A DNA stretch of 64,000 nt, taken from assembly GCA_002482005.1 (NCBI GenBank), contig DLFD01000064.1, forward strand, positions 1-64,000. Direction: 5' to 3'. This DNA is from Lachnospiraceae bacterium UBA7729. Lineage in GTDB: Bacteria; Bacillota; Clostridia; Lachnospirales; Lachnospiraceae. The first letter of the stretch is position 1. Every line of letters begins with the position of its first letter. The notes below the pieces were generated by a model that made no database searches, had not been told where the DNA came from, and saw only the letters and a program-made list of their open reading frames with translations. Shown piece by piece: positions 42,299-50,637 of the stretch. Both the position numbers and the translations under genes were made by a program.

Positions 42299-43615
42299 AT
42301 GGAGTATCTGCATAAGATAAAGTCTGTTGATACGGGGAGCATAGCTGAGGAGATGGACATCGAGGCGGGAGATACCCTCGTGTCGATCAACGGGAAGTAC
42401 GCGGAAGATATCTTTGACTACCGCTATCTCTGTGACGATGAGGAACTGACGGTAGTAATAAGGAAGAAAGACGGGGAAGAGTGGGAGCTCGATATTGAGA
42501 AAGACCCGGAGGAAGACCTGGGGATCGAGTTTGAGAGCGGGCTCATGAGCGATTATAAGTCATGCCGCAATCACTGCATCTTCTGTTTCATCAATCAGAT
42601 GCCGAAGGGGATGCGGGACACTCTCTATTTCCATGATGACGATGCGCGTCTTTCCTTCCTGCAGGGAAACTACATCACCCTTACCAATATGTCGGACCAT
42701 GATATCGACCGCATCATCGAATACCACTTGCAGCCGATCAACATTTCCTTCCAGACTCTGAATCCGGAGCTTCGCTGCAGGATGCTTCACAACCGTTTTG
42801 CGGGCGATGTGTTCCCGAAGATCAGAAGGCTGAAGGAAGCCGGGATCGAGCTGAACGGACAGATCGTTCTCTGCAAGGGATGGAACGACGGAGAAGACCT
42901 GGAGAATTCTCTGAGGGGGTTTGAGCAGTACATGCCCGAGCTTCAGAGCGTATCCGTAGTTCCGGTCGGAATGACGAAGTTCCGTGCTGAGAATCAGCAG
43001 GAGAAACTGGAGCCTTTTACTCCGGATGACGCATCGAAGGTCATCGATCAGATTGAGCGGTGGCAGAGATATTATTATGGAAAGTACGGCAATCACCTGG
43101 TCCATGGCAGTGATGAATGGTATATCATGGCGGATCGGGAGCTTCCGCCCGAAGAGAACTATGACGGATACCAGCAGCTTGAGAACGGCGTCGGAATGGT
43201 CCGGCTCCTGATATCCGAAGTGGAAGAATATCTGGGAAGCCTTGCCGGGGACGGCCGGAAGCGAAGGACGACCATAGCGACCGGAAGGCTGGCAGCCCCT
43301 TATCTTGAGAAGCTGGCGGGGGAAGTAAGGAAAAAGTTTCCGAATGTCACAAGCCGGATCGTTCCGATCCGCAATGACTTTTTCGGCGAGTCCATCACTG
43401 TGTCAGGACTGATCACGGGGCGCGACCTGATCGCTCAGCTGAAGGGGAAGGAACTCGGAGATGAGCTTCTGATCCCGGTCAATATGCTGCGTTCCGGAGA
43501 GCAGACCCTGCTTGATGACCTGACGGTTCAGGATATTGAGGAATCTTTACAAATCAGGGTAGGTATTGTAGAATCGAGCGGAAAAGATTTCGTAGATGCT
43601 ATAACAGGACAGTGA
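42299..43615 (+). CDS. DUF512 family radical-SAM protein with PDZ-like domain
   Basis: The 438-residue protein starts with a PDZ-like domain (about residues 1-60) and has a radical-SAM region with the motif SCRNHCIFCFINQM (CxxxCxxC, around residues 89-102). The DUF512 domain fills the C-terminal half. It is commonly found beside der, as here. Function is unknown; its position next to der suggests a link to ribosome assembly or translation, but this is inference. Two starts are possible: ATG 42287, inside the last tandem repeat, and ATG 42299, which has GGAAG upstream. I prefer 42299. Confidence 0.87.
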   Translation: MEYLHKIKSVDTGSIAEEMDIEAGDTLVSINGKYAEDIFDYRYLCDDEELTVVIRKKDGEEWELDIEKDPEEDLGIEFESGLMSDYKSCRNHCIFCFINQMPKGMRDTLYFHDDDARLSFLQGNYITLTNMSDHDIDRIIEYHLQPINISFQTLNPELRCRMLHNRFAGDVFPKIRRLKEAGIELNGQIVLCKGWNDGEDLENSLRGFEQYMPELQSVSVVPVGMTKFRAENQQEKLEPFTPDDASKVIDQIERWQRYYYGKYGNHLVHGSDEWYIMADRELPPEENYDGYQQLENGVGMVRLLISEVEEYLGSLAGDGRKRRTTIATGRLAAPYLEKLAGEVRKKFPNVTSRIVPIRNDFFGESITVSGLITGRDLIAQLKGKELGDELLIPVNMLRSGEQTLLDDLTVQDIEESLQIRVGIVESSGKDFVDAITGQ

Positions 43616-43660
43616 GCCCTGTGAAGATCTGCAGGGTGAGATCATCGGAGAATATGATAT

Positions 43661-44989
43661 ATGAGTAAACCTATCGTTGCGATCGTCGGACGGCCGAATG
43701 TCGGCAAGTCAACCTTGTTCAATGTTCTTGCCGGTTCCAGGATCGCAATCATCGAAGACACGCCCGGAGTCACCAGAGACCGTATCTACGCGGATGTAGA
43801 CTGGTCCGGGAGATATTTCACACTGATCGATACCGGCGGTATCGAGCCGGATTCGGATGATATCATCCTGTCCCAGATGAGAGAGCAGGCCCAGATCGCC
43901 ATCGATACAGCGGATGTCATCATCTTCCTGACGGATCTCCATCAGGGGCTGGTGGATGCCGATGCAAAGGTGGCGGACATGCTGAGGAGGTCCCGCAAGC
44001 CGATCGTCCTTGTAGTCAACAAGGTCGATAACTTCGTCAAGGATGAGCCGGGTGTCTATGAGTTCTACAATCTCGGGATCGGCGATCCGCATCCGATCTC
44101 AGCGGCCAACCGTACCGGCATCGGGGATATGCTTGATGAGGTGCTGAAGGATCTTCCGGAGACTTCGGCGGGCGAGGAAGAGGATGACAGACCGAAGGTC
44201 GCCATCATCGGAAAGCCGAATGTGGGAAAGTCCTCCCTGATCAATGCGCTTCTGGGGGAGAACCGACTGATCGTGTCGGATATCGCCGGGACGACCCGGG
44301 ATGCGGTTGATACCGTAGTTAAGCATGACGGGAAGGAATATGTCTTCATCGATACCGCCGGCCTCAGAAGGAAGAACAAGATCAGGGAAGAGCTGGAGCA
44401 TTATATGATCGTGCGTGCCGTGGCTGCAGTCGAGAGGGCGGATATCGCTGTTCTCCTGATCGATGCGAAGGAAGGCGTGACCGAGCAGGATGCAAAGATC
44501 GCCGGCATCGCCCATGAACGCGGGAAGGGTATCATAGTCGCCGTGAACAAGTGGGACGCGATCGAGAAGGACAACGGTTCCGTGAAGAAGTTCACCGACA
44601 GGATCCGCCAGACCCTTTCCTTCATGCCTTATGCGGATATTATGTTCATCTCCGCGAAGACGGGACAGAGGATCGGAAAACTTTATGATGAGATCGATGC
44701 AGTGCTTGACAGCAGCAAGAGAAGAGTGGCGACCGGTGTCCTGAACGAGATCCTTTCCGAGGCGGTCACCATGCAGCAGCCGCCGTCGGACAAGGGCAGG
44801 AGGCTGCGCTGCTACTACATGACCCAGGTGTCCATAGCTCCGCCGACCTTCGTCCTCTTTGTGAATGACAAGAAACTGGCACATTTTTCCTACATGAGAT
44901 ATATCGAGAACCAGATCCGCGAGACCTTCGGTTTCAAGGGGACGGCGGTCCGCATCCTTGTAAGGGAAAGAAAGCAGAAGGAACAGTAA
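43661..44989 (+). CDS. der: Ribosome assembly GTPase Der (EngA)
   Basis: Der has two GTPase domains in tandem and is needed for 50S assembly. The first domain has GRPNVGKST and DTPG, and NKVD; the second has GKPNVGKSS (about residues 182-190), DTAG and NKWD. A KH-like domain ends the 442-residue protein. The length is normal. It begins 45 bases after the DUF512 gene and precedes plsY by 13 bases. Confidence 0.97.
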   Translation: MSKPIVAIVGRPNVGKSTLFNVLAGSRIAIIEDTPGVTRDRIYADVDWSGRYFTLIDTGGIEPDSDDIILSQMREQAQIAIDTADVIIFLTDLHQGLVDADAKVADMLRRSRKPIVLVVNKVDNFVKDEPGVYEFYNLGIGDPHPISAANRTGIGDMLDEVLKDLPETSAGEEEDDRPKVAIIGKPNVGKSSLINALLGENRLIVSDIAGTTRDAVDTVVKHDGKEYVFIDTAGLRRKNKIREELEHYMIVRAVAAVERADIAVLLIDAKEGVTEQDAKIAGIAHERGKGIIVAVNKWDAIEKDNGSVKKFTDRIRQTLSFMPYADIMFISAKTGQRIGKLYDEIDAVLDSSKRRVATGVLNEILSEAVTMQQPPSDKGRRLRCYYMTQVSIAPPTFVLFVNDKKLAHFSYMRYIENQIRETFGFKGTAVRILVRERKQKEQ

Positions 44990-45002
44990 GGGAGAGATCG
45001 CA

Positions 45003-45683
45003 GTGGAAGTTTTGTACAGGCTGACCAGTCTTCTGATCGGATACGGATTCGGTCTGTTTCAGACCGCCATCGTCATCAGCAGGATACAGGGATTCGATAT
45101 CCGCAAGGTAGGCAGCGGCAATGCAGGGACGACGAATATGCTCCGCACGAAGGGGCTTTGCGACGCGCTCGGCACATTCTTCGGAGACTTCCTGAAGGCT
45201 GTCCTTGCGATGCTGCTGGTGCAGGCGATCTTCTCAAAGGCTGCTCCTCAGATGACAGCTCTTCTGAAGATGTATGCGGGAGTAGGCTGTGTCCTCGGAC
45301 ATGACTTTCCGTTCTACCTTCACTTCAAGGGAGGAAAGGGAGTCGCGACCACTGCAGGCGCTGCTTTCGCTCTCTGTCCGGTAACCCTGCCGCTGCTTCT
45401 TGCCTGCTTCTTTGTGATCTTTTTCCCGACCCATCTGGTCTCGGTCTGCTCGCTGGTGTCCTATGCTTTCTTCTTCGTGCTTATGGTCATCTTCGGGAAG
45501 ACAGGCTATTTTCACATGGAAGGGCATTACGTTAACGAATTCATCCTTCTGGCACTGATCCTGACGGTTCTCTGCTTCTGGCAGCACCGTTCCAATATCG
45601 GGCGTCTGATGAGAGGGGAGGAGAAGAAGGTCTTTCTTCATAAGAAGCTGAACGATGCCGTTCAGAATGGCAGAAAAGTCTGA
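45003..45683 (+). CDS. plsY: Glycerol-3-phosphate acyltransferase PlsY
   Basis: PlsY transfers acyl groups from acyl-phosphate to glycerol-3-phosphate in phospholipid synthesis. The 226-residue membrane protein has several hydrophobic segments. Conserved motifs are GSGNAGTTNMLRTKG, GHDFPFYLHFKGGKGVAT and the later HRSNIGRLMRGEE. The start codon is GTG at 45003, with AAGGGAGAG about five bases upstream. The order der-plsY is typical of Firmicutes. A strong terminator follows. Confidence 0.95.
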   Translation: MEVLYRLTSLLIGYGFGLFQTAIVISRIQGFDIRKVGSGNAGTTNMLRTKGLCDALGTFFGDFLKAVLAMLLVQAIFSKAAPQMTALLKMYAGVGCVLGHDFPFYLHFKGGKGVATTAGAAFALCPVTLPLLLACFFVIFFPTHLVSVCSLVSYAFFFVLMVIFGKTGYFHMEGHYVNEFILLALILTVLCFWQHRSNIGRLMRGEEKKVFLHKKLNDAVQNGRKV

Positions 45684-45718
45684 TCCGGCATTCAGGTGAA
45701 AAAACAAAAGATTTCCAG

Positions 45719-45748
45719 AGTGCGGATTTTCATCCGCACTTTTTTTAC
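45719..45748 (+). terminator. Intrinsic terminator after plsY
   Basis: AGTGCGGAT pairs with ATCCGCACT (9 bp, 4-nt loop) and seven T residues follow. Confidence 0.9.
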
Positions 45749-45754
45749 ACAATC

Positions 45755-45803
45755 AAAGTAATGTAAAAAAGATTAACCACGTACAGGTTGACTTCATTAC
45801 TTT
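45755..45803. promoter_or_regulatory. Inverted repeat across the ABC importer promoter
   Basis: AAAGTAATG at 45755-45763 and CATTACTTT at 45795-45803 are perfectly complementary and 31 bases apart. The right arm overlaps the spacer between -35 and -10. It may be a pair of operator half-sites. Confidence 0.5.
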
Positions 45804-45816
45804 AAAGCGATAAAAT
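45788..45816 (+). promoter_or_regulatory. Promoter of the TrpX-type ABC importer
   Basis: TTGACT at 45788-45793 and TAAAAT at 45811-45816 have 17-base spacing. It precedes the binding-protein gene by 58 bases. Confidence 0.8.
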
Positions 45817-45873
45817 TCTTAATAAGTTTTCCGGCAGGAAGCCGGATGAGATCTTATTTAAGGAGGAAATATT

Positions 45874-46878
45874 ATGAAAAAGAATATCGCTCGCATCCTT
45901 ACTGCTGTTTCCGTATCGGCCATGACACTGACAGCTTTTGCACCGGCTGCACTTGCAGATGACTTCAAGGTAGGTATCTGCCAGCTGGTACAGCATCCGG
46001 CTCTGGACGCAGCTACCAAGGGATTCAGGGAAGAGCTTCAGGCAAAGCTTGAGGCAGACGGAGATACCGTTGAATTCGATGAGCAGAATGCAGCAGGTGA
46101 TTCCGCTACCTGCGCTACCATCGTGAACACATTCGTCCAGGACCAGGATAACCTGATCATGGCGAATGCCACCCCGGCCCTTCAGGCTGCCCAGGCAGCT
46201 ACGGGCGATATCCCGATCCTCGGAACTTCCGTCACGGATTACGGTACCGCTCTTGATATCGACGACTGGAAGGGAACGACAGGAACGAACATATCCGGAA
46301 CGACCGATCTGGCTCCGCTGGACGGACAGGCAAAGCTTTTCAGCGAGCTCCTTCCGGATGCAAAGAATGTCGGCATCCTGTACTGCTCGGCTGAGCCGAA
46401 CTCCAAGTATCAGGCTGACACGATCACTCCGTTCCTCGAAGATGAGGGCTGCACCGTAACAACCTACACTTTCGCAGATTCCAACGATCTTCAGAACGTT
46501 GCTACCACCGCATTCTCCGAGAATGATGCGGTCTATATCCCGACCGATAACACCGCGGCTTCCAATACCGGTATCGTGCAGGCAGCTTCCCTGCAGGCGA
46601 ATGTTCCGGCGATCTGCGGCGAGGAAGGAATCGCTCAGGGATGCGGAATCGCTACTCTGTCCATCAGTTATGAAGATCTGGGCAAGGCTACCGGCGATAT
46701 GGCTTATGAGATCCTGAAGAATGGCGCTGATGTTTCCACCATGGAAGTTCAGTCTGCTCCGTCCTTCACCAAGGAATACAACAAGGATATGTGCGAGAAA
46801 CTTGGGATCACCGTTCCGGATGACTATATTGCCATCGCTACCGGAGAAGAGACCGAAGCCAGCACAGAGGCTGAGTAA
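45874..46878 (+). CDS. ABC transporter substrate-binding protein, TrpX-like (PF04392)
   Basis: The 334-residue protein has a Sec signal peptide ending PAALADDF without a lipobox cysteine. The mature part has the fold of the ABC substrate-binding family that includes TrpX: VGICQLVQHPALDAATKGF, LIMANATPALQAAQ, IPILGTSVTDYG and NVGILYCSAEPNSKYQ. Some members bind tryptophan or other aromatic compounds, others are unassigned. The C-terminus is an acidic tail EETEASTEAE like that of MetQ. Strong AAGGAGG precedes the ATG. The permease and ATPase follow after a hairpin-rich gap. Confidence 0.88.
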   Translation: MKKNIARILTAVSVSAMTLTAFAPAALADDFKVGICQLVQHPALDAATKGFREELQAKLEADGDTVEFDEQNAAGDSATCATIVNTFVQDQDNLIMANATPALQAAQAATGDIPILGTSVTDYGTALDIDDWKGTTGTNISGTTDLAPLDGQAKLFSELLPDAKNVGILYCSAEPNSKYQADTITPFLEDEGCTVTTYTFADSNDLQNVATTAFSENDAVYIPTDNTAASNTGIVQAASLQANVPAICGEEGIAQGCGIATLSISYEDLGKATGDMAYEILKNGADVSTMEVQSAPSFTKEYNKDMCEKLGITVPDDYIAIATGEETEASTEAE

Positions 46879-46968
46879 AGAACATCTGAAAAGTTGACGT
46901 ATTCTGAAGCTTCTGATAGAATACTTTCAGCTTTTTGCGGTGAAGAGCCGTAGATTTAAGGAAGGGAA

Positions 46969-47044
46969 GGCCGCTGCCTGATCCCCGAAGAGCGGGGCGA
47001 AGGCGCGGTCTTTTCGGTTCCTGCAGGAATGGTCATATTCCTGC
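46969..47044 (+). other. Hairpins between binding-protein and permease genes
   Basis: GGCCGC (46969-46974) pairs with GCGGTC (47005-47010) around an inner CCCC/GGGG hairpin and is followed by TTTT, as in a weak terminator. A second hairpin pairs GCAGGAAT (47023-47030) with ATTCCTGC (47037-47044). Such structures usually let the binding protein be made in excess over permease and ATPase. Confidence 0.55.
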
Positions 47045-47081
47045 GGAAAGAAGCAAATAAGGTTTGGGAGGAGAGTATCTC

Positions 47082-48020
47082 ATGAGTTTACTCGCGCTGA
47101 GTCCGCTTCGGCTGCTTGCCAGTATGCCAGGCAACATCGCACAGGGAATTATCTGGGGAATCATGGCGGTCGGTGTCTATATGACGTTCCGACTGCTCAA
47201 CTTTGCGGATCTTACAGTCGACGGATCCTTTACCACAGGCGGCGCAATGGCCGTTATGGGCATCGCGGTCTGGCACTGGCCGGCATGGTTCGCACTTCTG
47301 GCGGCTTTCCTGGTAGGAATGCTGACAGGTTTTGTGACAGGTATCCTGCACACAGCGCTTGGCATCCCGGAGATTCTTGCCGGTATCCTGACTCAGATCG
47401 CCCTGTATTCGATTAACCTGAGGATCATGGGCGGCAAGGCCAATCAGGTCGTATCAGTCGACAAATATCACCTGATCATCACGATGCGGAATATCCCTCT
47501 GGCGATCCTGGTCGGCGGTATCATCTGTTTCGTGATCATCTGCATCATGTACTGGTTCTTCGGAACAGAGCTCGGCTCCTCTATCCGGGCGACCGGCTGC
47601 AACCAGCATATGGCAATGGCACAGGGCATCAATGTATCGGATATGAAGGTCCTTACCCTTGCGCTTTCGAACGGGCTGGTCGCCATGGCAGGCGGTCTTC
47701 TTTCTCAGTATCAGGGATTCGCGGATATCAATATGGGACGCGGCTCCATCGTCATTGGTCTGGCTGCGGTCATCATCGGAGAGACCCTCGGGGAAGCAAT
47801 CTTCGGAAAGAAGCTCAACTTCATGGGACATCTGATCTTTGTCGCGATCGGCGGTATCATCTACTACATCGTCATCGGCTTCGTCCTCTGGCTGAAGATG
47901 CCGGCAAACGACCTGAAACTGTTCACCGCTATCGTCGTCGCGATCTTCCTGGCTGTGCCGTACCTACGCGCAAAGTCACAGAATTCCTATGCGAAGGCGG
48001 CAAAGAAGGGAGCGATGTGA
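47082..48020 (+). CDS. ABC transporter permease of the TrpX-type system
   Basis: The 312-residue membrane protein has about eight to nine hydrophobic segments and belongs to the branched-chain-amino-acid type permease family used by PF04392 systems. Typical stretches are GIIWGIMAVGVYMTFRLLNF near the N-terminus, DLTVDGSF and the later GCNQHMAMAQGINVSDMKVL loop. ATG 47082 has GGAGGAG upstream. The frame extends to 47064 without a better site. The ATPase gene follows one base after the stop. Confidence 0.88.
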   Translation: MSLLALSPLRLLASMPGNIAQGIIWGIMAVGVYMTFRLLNFADLTVDGSFTTGGAMAVMGIAVWHWPAWFALLAAFLVGMLTGFVTGILHTALGIPEILAGILTQIALYSINLRIMGGKANQVVSVDKYHLIITMRNIPLAILVGGIICFVIICIMYWFFGTELGSSIRATGCNQHMAMAQGINVSDMKVLTLALSNGLVAMAGGLLSQYQGFADINMGRGSIVIGLAAVIIGETLGEAIFGKKLNFMGHLIFVAIGGIIYYIVIGFVLWLKMPANDLKLFTAIVVAIFLAVPYLRAKSQNSYAKAAKKGAM

Positions 48021-48021
48021 G

Positions 48022-48831
48022 ATGGCAGATGCACGGATGCTCGAACTGAACAATATCAAGAAAACATTCAACAAGGGAACCATCAACGAAAAACCGGCTC
48101 TGGCAGGGGTCACGCTGAAGCTGGATCCGGGAGACTTCTGTACGATCATCGGCGGCAACGGAGCAGGCAAGAGCACGACCCTGAATGCGATCGCAGGCGT
48201 CTGGCCGGTGGATGAAGGCTCGATCATCGTTGACGGACAGAACATCACGGGACTTCCGGAATACAGAAGGGCAGAGCTCCTCGGACGTGTCTTCCAGGAC
48301 CCGATGACAGGAACTGCCGCAACCATGCAGATTGAGGAAAATCTTGCTCTTGCCGCAAGACGCGGCAACCGCAGAGGACTTGGCTGGGGAATCACCAGGG
48401 AAGAACGTGAGATCTACCGGGAACAGCTGAAGAGTCTGGAACTTGGTCTGGAAGACCGCATGACCCAGAAGGTCGGTCTGCTGTCCGGCGGCCAGAGACA
48501 GGCGCTTACCCTTCTGATGGCGACCCTGAAGAAGCCGAAGCTGCTCCTTCTTGATGAGCATACGGCAGCCCTTGACCCGAAGACGGCCGAGAAGGTCCTG
48601 AACCTGACGAATGAGATCGTTGCAAGAGATAGTCTGACCGCTCTGATGGTCACCCACAACATGAACGATGCGATCCGGATGGGAAACCGTCTGATCATGA
48701 TGAACGAAGGAAAGATCATCTGGGATGTCTCCGGGGAGGAGAAGAAACACCTTCAGGTATCAGACCTGCTTGACAAGTTCAGCGAGGTCTCCCACGGACA
48801 GTTTGCTAATGACCGCATGATGCTCACCTGA
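48022..48831 (+). CDS. ABC transporter ATP-binding protein of the TrpX-type system
   Basis: The 269-residue protein has Walker A IIGGNGAGKST (about residues 42-52), signature LLSGGQRQAL and Walker B KLLLLDEHTAALD. The glutamate after the Walker B Asp and the switch His are present (VTHNM). ATG 48022 is used, with ATGTGAG upstream in the end of the permease gene; the frame start at 47989 overlaps the permease. It completes the three-gene importer. Confidence 0.92.
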   Translation: MADARMLELNNIKKTFNKGTINEKPALAGVTLKLDPGDFCTIIGGNGAGKSTTLNAIAGVWPVDEGSIIVDGQNITGLPEYRRAELLGRVFQDPMTGTAATMQIEENLALAARRGNRRGLGWGITREEREIYREQLKSLELGLEDRMTQKVGLLSGGQRQALTLLMATLKKPKLLLLDEHTAALDPKTAEKVLNLTNEIVARDSLTALMVTHNMNDAIRMGNRLIMMNEGKIIWDVSGEEKKHLQVSDLLDKFSEVSHGQFANDRMMLT

Positions 48832-48879
48832 TCTCCGGATGTGTCAGATCCTGGATGGGTGTCTGAACGTATGATACAG

Positions 48880-48916
48880 ACCGGAATGCATGTAGCTTCT
48901 GCATTCCGGTTTTTTT
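48880..48916 (+). terminator. Terminator after the TrpX-type operon
   Basis: ACCGGAATGC pairs with GCATTCCGGT (10 bp) and a run of seven T residues follows. Confidence 0.9.
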
Positions 48917-48936
48917 GTAAGGCGACAGCAATCATC

Positions 48937-49008
48937 GAAAGTCCGCCAGAAGCGGGCTTTCTGTATACCAAGTATGCAAAAAGGCTGCCGGTGGCAGGCT
49001 TTTTGTAT
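48937..49008. repeat. Dispersed intergenic hairpin repeat, copy 2
   Basis: A 10-bp hairpin (48937-48961, GAAAGTCCGC with GCGGGCTTTC) is followed by a 43-base segment at 48966-49008 nearly identical to 121-164, with the same 13-bp stem (48977-49005). It lies between the terminator of the ABC operon and metF. Confidence 0.65.
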
Positions 49009-49071
49009 GGTAAGATCCTGCAGAGACGGGTGGAACATCCGCCCGCTGATCGGAAAGAATGAGGAAGAGAT

Positions 49072-49974
49072 ATGGCATCTTTTATCAAATTCAGCGATGT
49101 GATGAAGAAGCGGCAGACGCTGTCCTTTGAGGTCTATCCCCCGAAGACGGAGAGAGGCATGAAAAACCTTCCGGGAATGATCGGGCGTCTTGGTGAGCTT
49201 CATCCGGATTACATCTCCTGCACCTACGGGGCAGGTGGAAGCAATGTGGGGAAGAACCGGGAAGTCCTCAGGGAAGTGGAGAAAGTCGCGGTACCGGTCA
49301 CTCATCTGACCTGCATCGGTCAGACGAAGGAGAGTGTGAAGAGGCAGCTGCAGGATTATCTTGACCAGGGCGTAACCCATATCCTTGCCCTGAGAGGGGA
49401 CATTCCCTATGGCCAGGATGGCACCGGCGGCGAATTTCAGCACGCGACGGATCTTGTGGCGTTCATCCGGGAAGAATTCGGCAATGCCTTTGAGATCGCG
49501 GTGGCAGGTACTCCGGGCGGCCATGTGGAATCCACATCGTTCGATTCGGATATCGTCCATCTTCGGCAGAAACAGGACCTGGGAGCAGATTATATCATCA
49601 CCCAGCTCTGCTTCGATATGGATATGTTCCGCCGCTGGCACGATGCCGTCAGGAAGGCAGGCATCACGATCCCGATCGATGCAGGTATCATGCCGGTCGT
49701 ATCGAAGAAGTCGGTCATCAATCAGTGCCTGAGTCACAATGCATGCCCGATCCCGAGGGAGCTTGCCATGGTCCTCACCCATCACTGGTTTGATACAGAC
49801 CCTGACGGCAATGAGATCCCGGGAGTAAAGGCTGCCCTCCGGGAAGAGGGAATCGATTACACGGTGAAACTCCTCGAGCAGTATATAGCCGAAGGAGTGG
49901 ACGGAATCCATCTCTATACGATGGACAGGAGCGAAGACGTGACCGAAGTCCTGAAGAGGACCGGCCTCAGGTAA
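49072..49974 (+). CDS. metF: Methylenetetrahydrofolate reductase MetF
   Basis: MetF reduces 5,10-methylene-THF to 5-methyl-THF for methionine synthesis. The 300-residue (beta-alpha)8 protein has SFEVYPPKTERG, DYISCTYGAGGSNVGK and THILALRGDIP. Later YIITQLCFDMDMFRRW and the C-terminal GVDGIHLYTMDRSE follow. AGGAAGAG precedes the ATG. fchA and folD follow in the same direction, forming a folate one-carbon operon. No MetV partner is visible beside it. Confidence 0.94.
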   Translation: MASFIKFSDVMKKRQTLSFEVYPPKTERGMKNLPGMIGRLGELHPDYISCTYGAGGSNVGKNREVLREVEKVAVPVTHLTCIGQTKESVKRQLQDYLDQGVTHILALRGDIPYGQDGTGGEFQHATDLVAFIREEFGNAFEIAVAGTPGGHVESTSFDSDIVHLRQKQDLGADYIITQLCFDMDMFRRWHDAVRKAGITIPIDAGIMPVVSKKSVINQCLSHNACPIPRELAMVLTHHWFDTDPDGNEIPGVKAALREEGIDYTVKLLEQYIAEGVDGIHLYTMDRSEDVTEVLKRTGLR

Positions 49975-49998
49975 CAGAGATCGATTCGGAGGTTTTTC

Positions 49999-50637
49999 AT
50001 GGACGGACGGTTTGAAGACAGTACCCTTTCGGGATTCACGGAAGCTCTTGCGTCGAAGGCTCCCGTGCCGGGAGGCGGCGGAGCGGCAGCCCTCTCAGGC
50101 GCCGTAGGCGCTGCTCTGAGCAGCATGACGGCTTCCCTGACGATCGGAAAGAAAAAGTATGCGGACGTTCAGCCGGACATGGAGAAGCTGCTTGAGAAGG
50201 CTGAAGAACTGCGCCTCGGGCTTCTTGATCTGATCAGCAGGGACGCTGAGGCATTTCAGCCATTGGCGGAGGCATATGGGCTTCCTCATGGCACGCCAAA
50301 AGAGCAGGAAAGAAAAGAGAAGGTCATGGAGGAGGCTCTTCATAAGGCAGCTGAGACTCCGTACCAGATCATGGAAAGGACGGCGGAGGCTCTGGTCCTT
50401 GCCAGAGAAGCTGCGCAGAAGGGCTCGAAGATCGCGGTCTCGGATGCGGGCTGCGCAGCCGTCATCCTGGAAGGGGCGCTGAAAGCGGCTTCCCTGAATG
50501 TCTTTGTGAACACAAAGCTGATGAAAGACAGAGCGTTTGCCGGAGAGCTGGACCGGAAGACGGAGCGGCTCCTCGCGGAGAATGTTGCCCTTGCGGAGGA
50601 TGTGTACCGGTTGGCGGAGGAGAAAGTTCATGGCTGA
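49999..50637 (+). CDS. fchA: Methenyltetrahydrofolate cyclohydrolase FchA
   Basis: FchA belongs to the cyclodeaminase/cyclohydrolase family and hydrolyses 5,10-methenyl-THF to 10-formyl-THF. The 212-residue helical protein has the family start SGFTEALASKAPVPGGGGAAALSGA (residues about 11-35) and SDAGCAAVILEGALKAA. GGAGG lies before the ATG. It overlaps folD by eight bases, which fits a shared pathway step. Its presence matters because the adjacent FolD has lost the residues for the same cyclohydrolase step. Confidence 0.88.
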   Translation: MDGRFEDSTLSGFTEALASKAPVPGGGGAAALSGAVGAALSSMTASLTIGKKKYADVQPDMEKLLEKAEELRLGLLDLISRDAEAFQPLAEAYGLPHGTPKEQERKEKVMEEALHKAAETPYQIMERTAEALVLAREAAQKGSKIAVSDAGCAAVILEGALKAASLNVFVNTKLMKDRAFAGELDRKTERLLAENVALAEDVYRLAEEKVHG

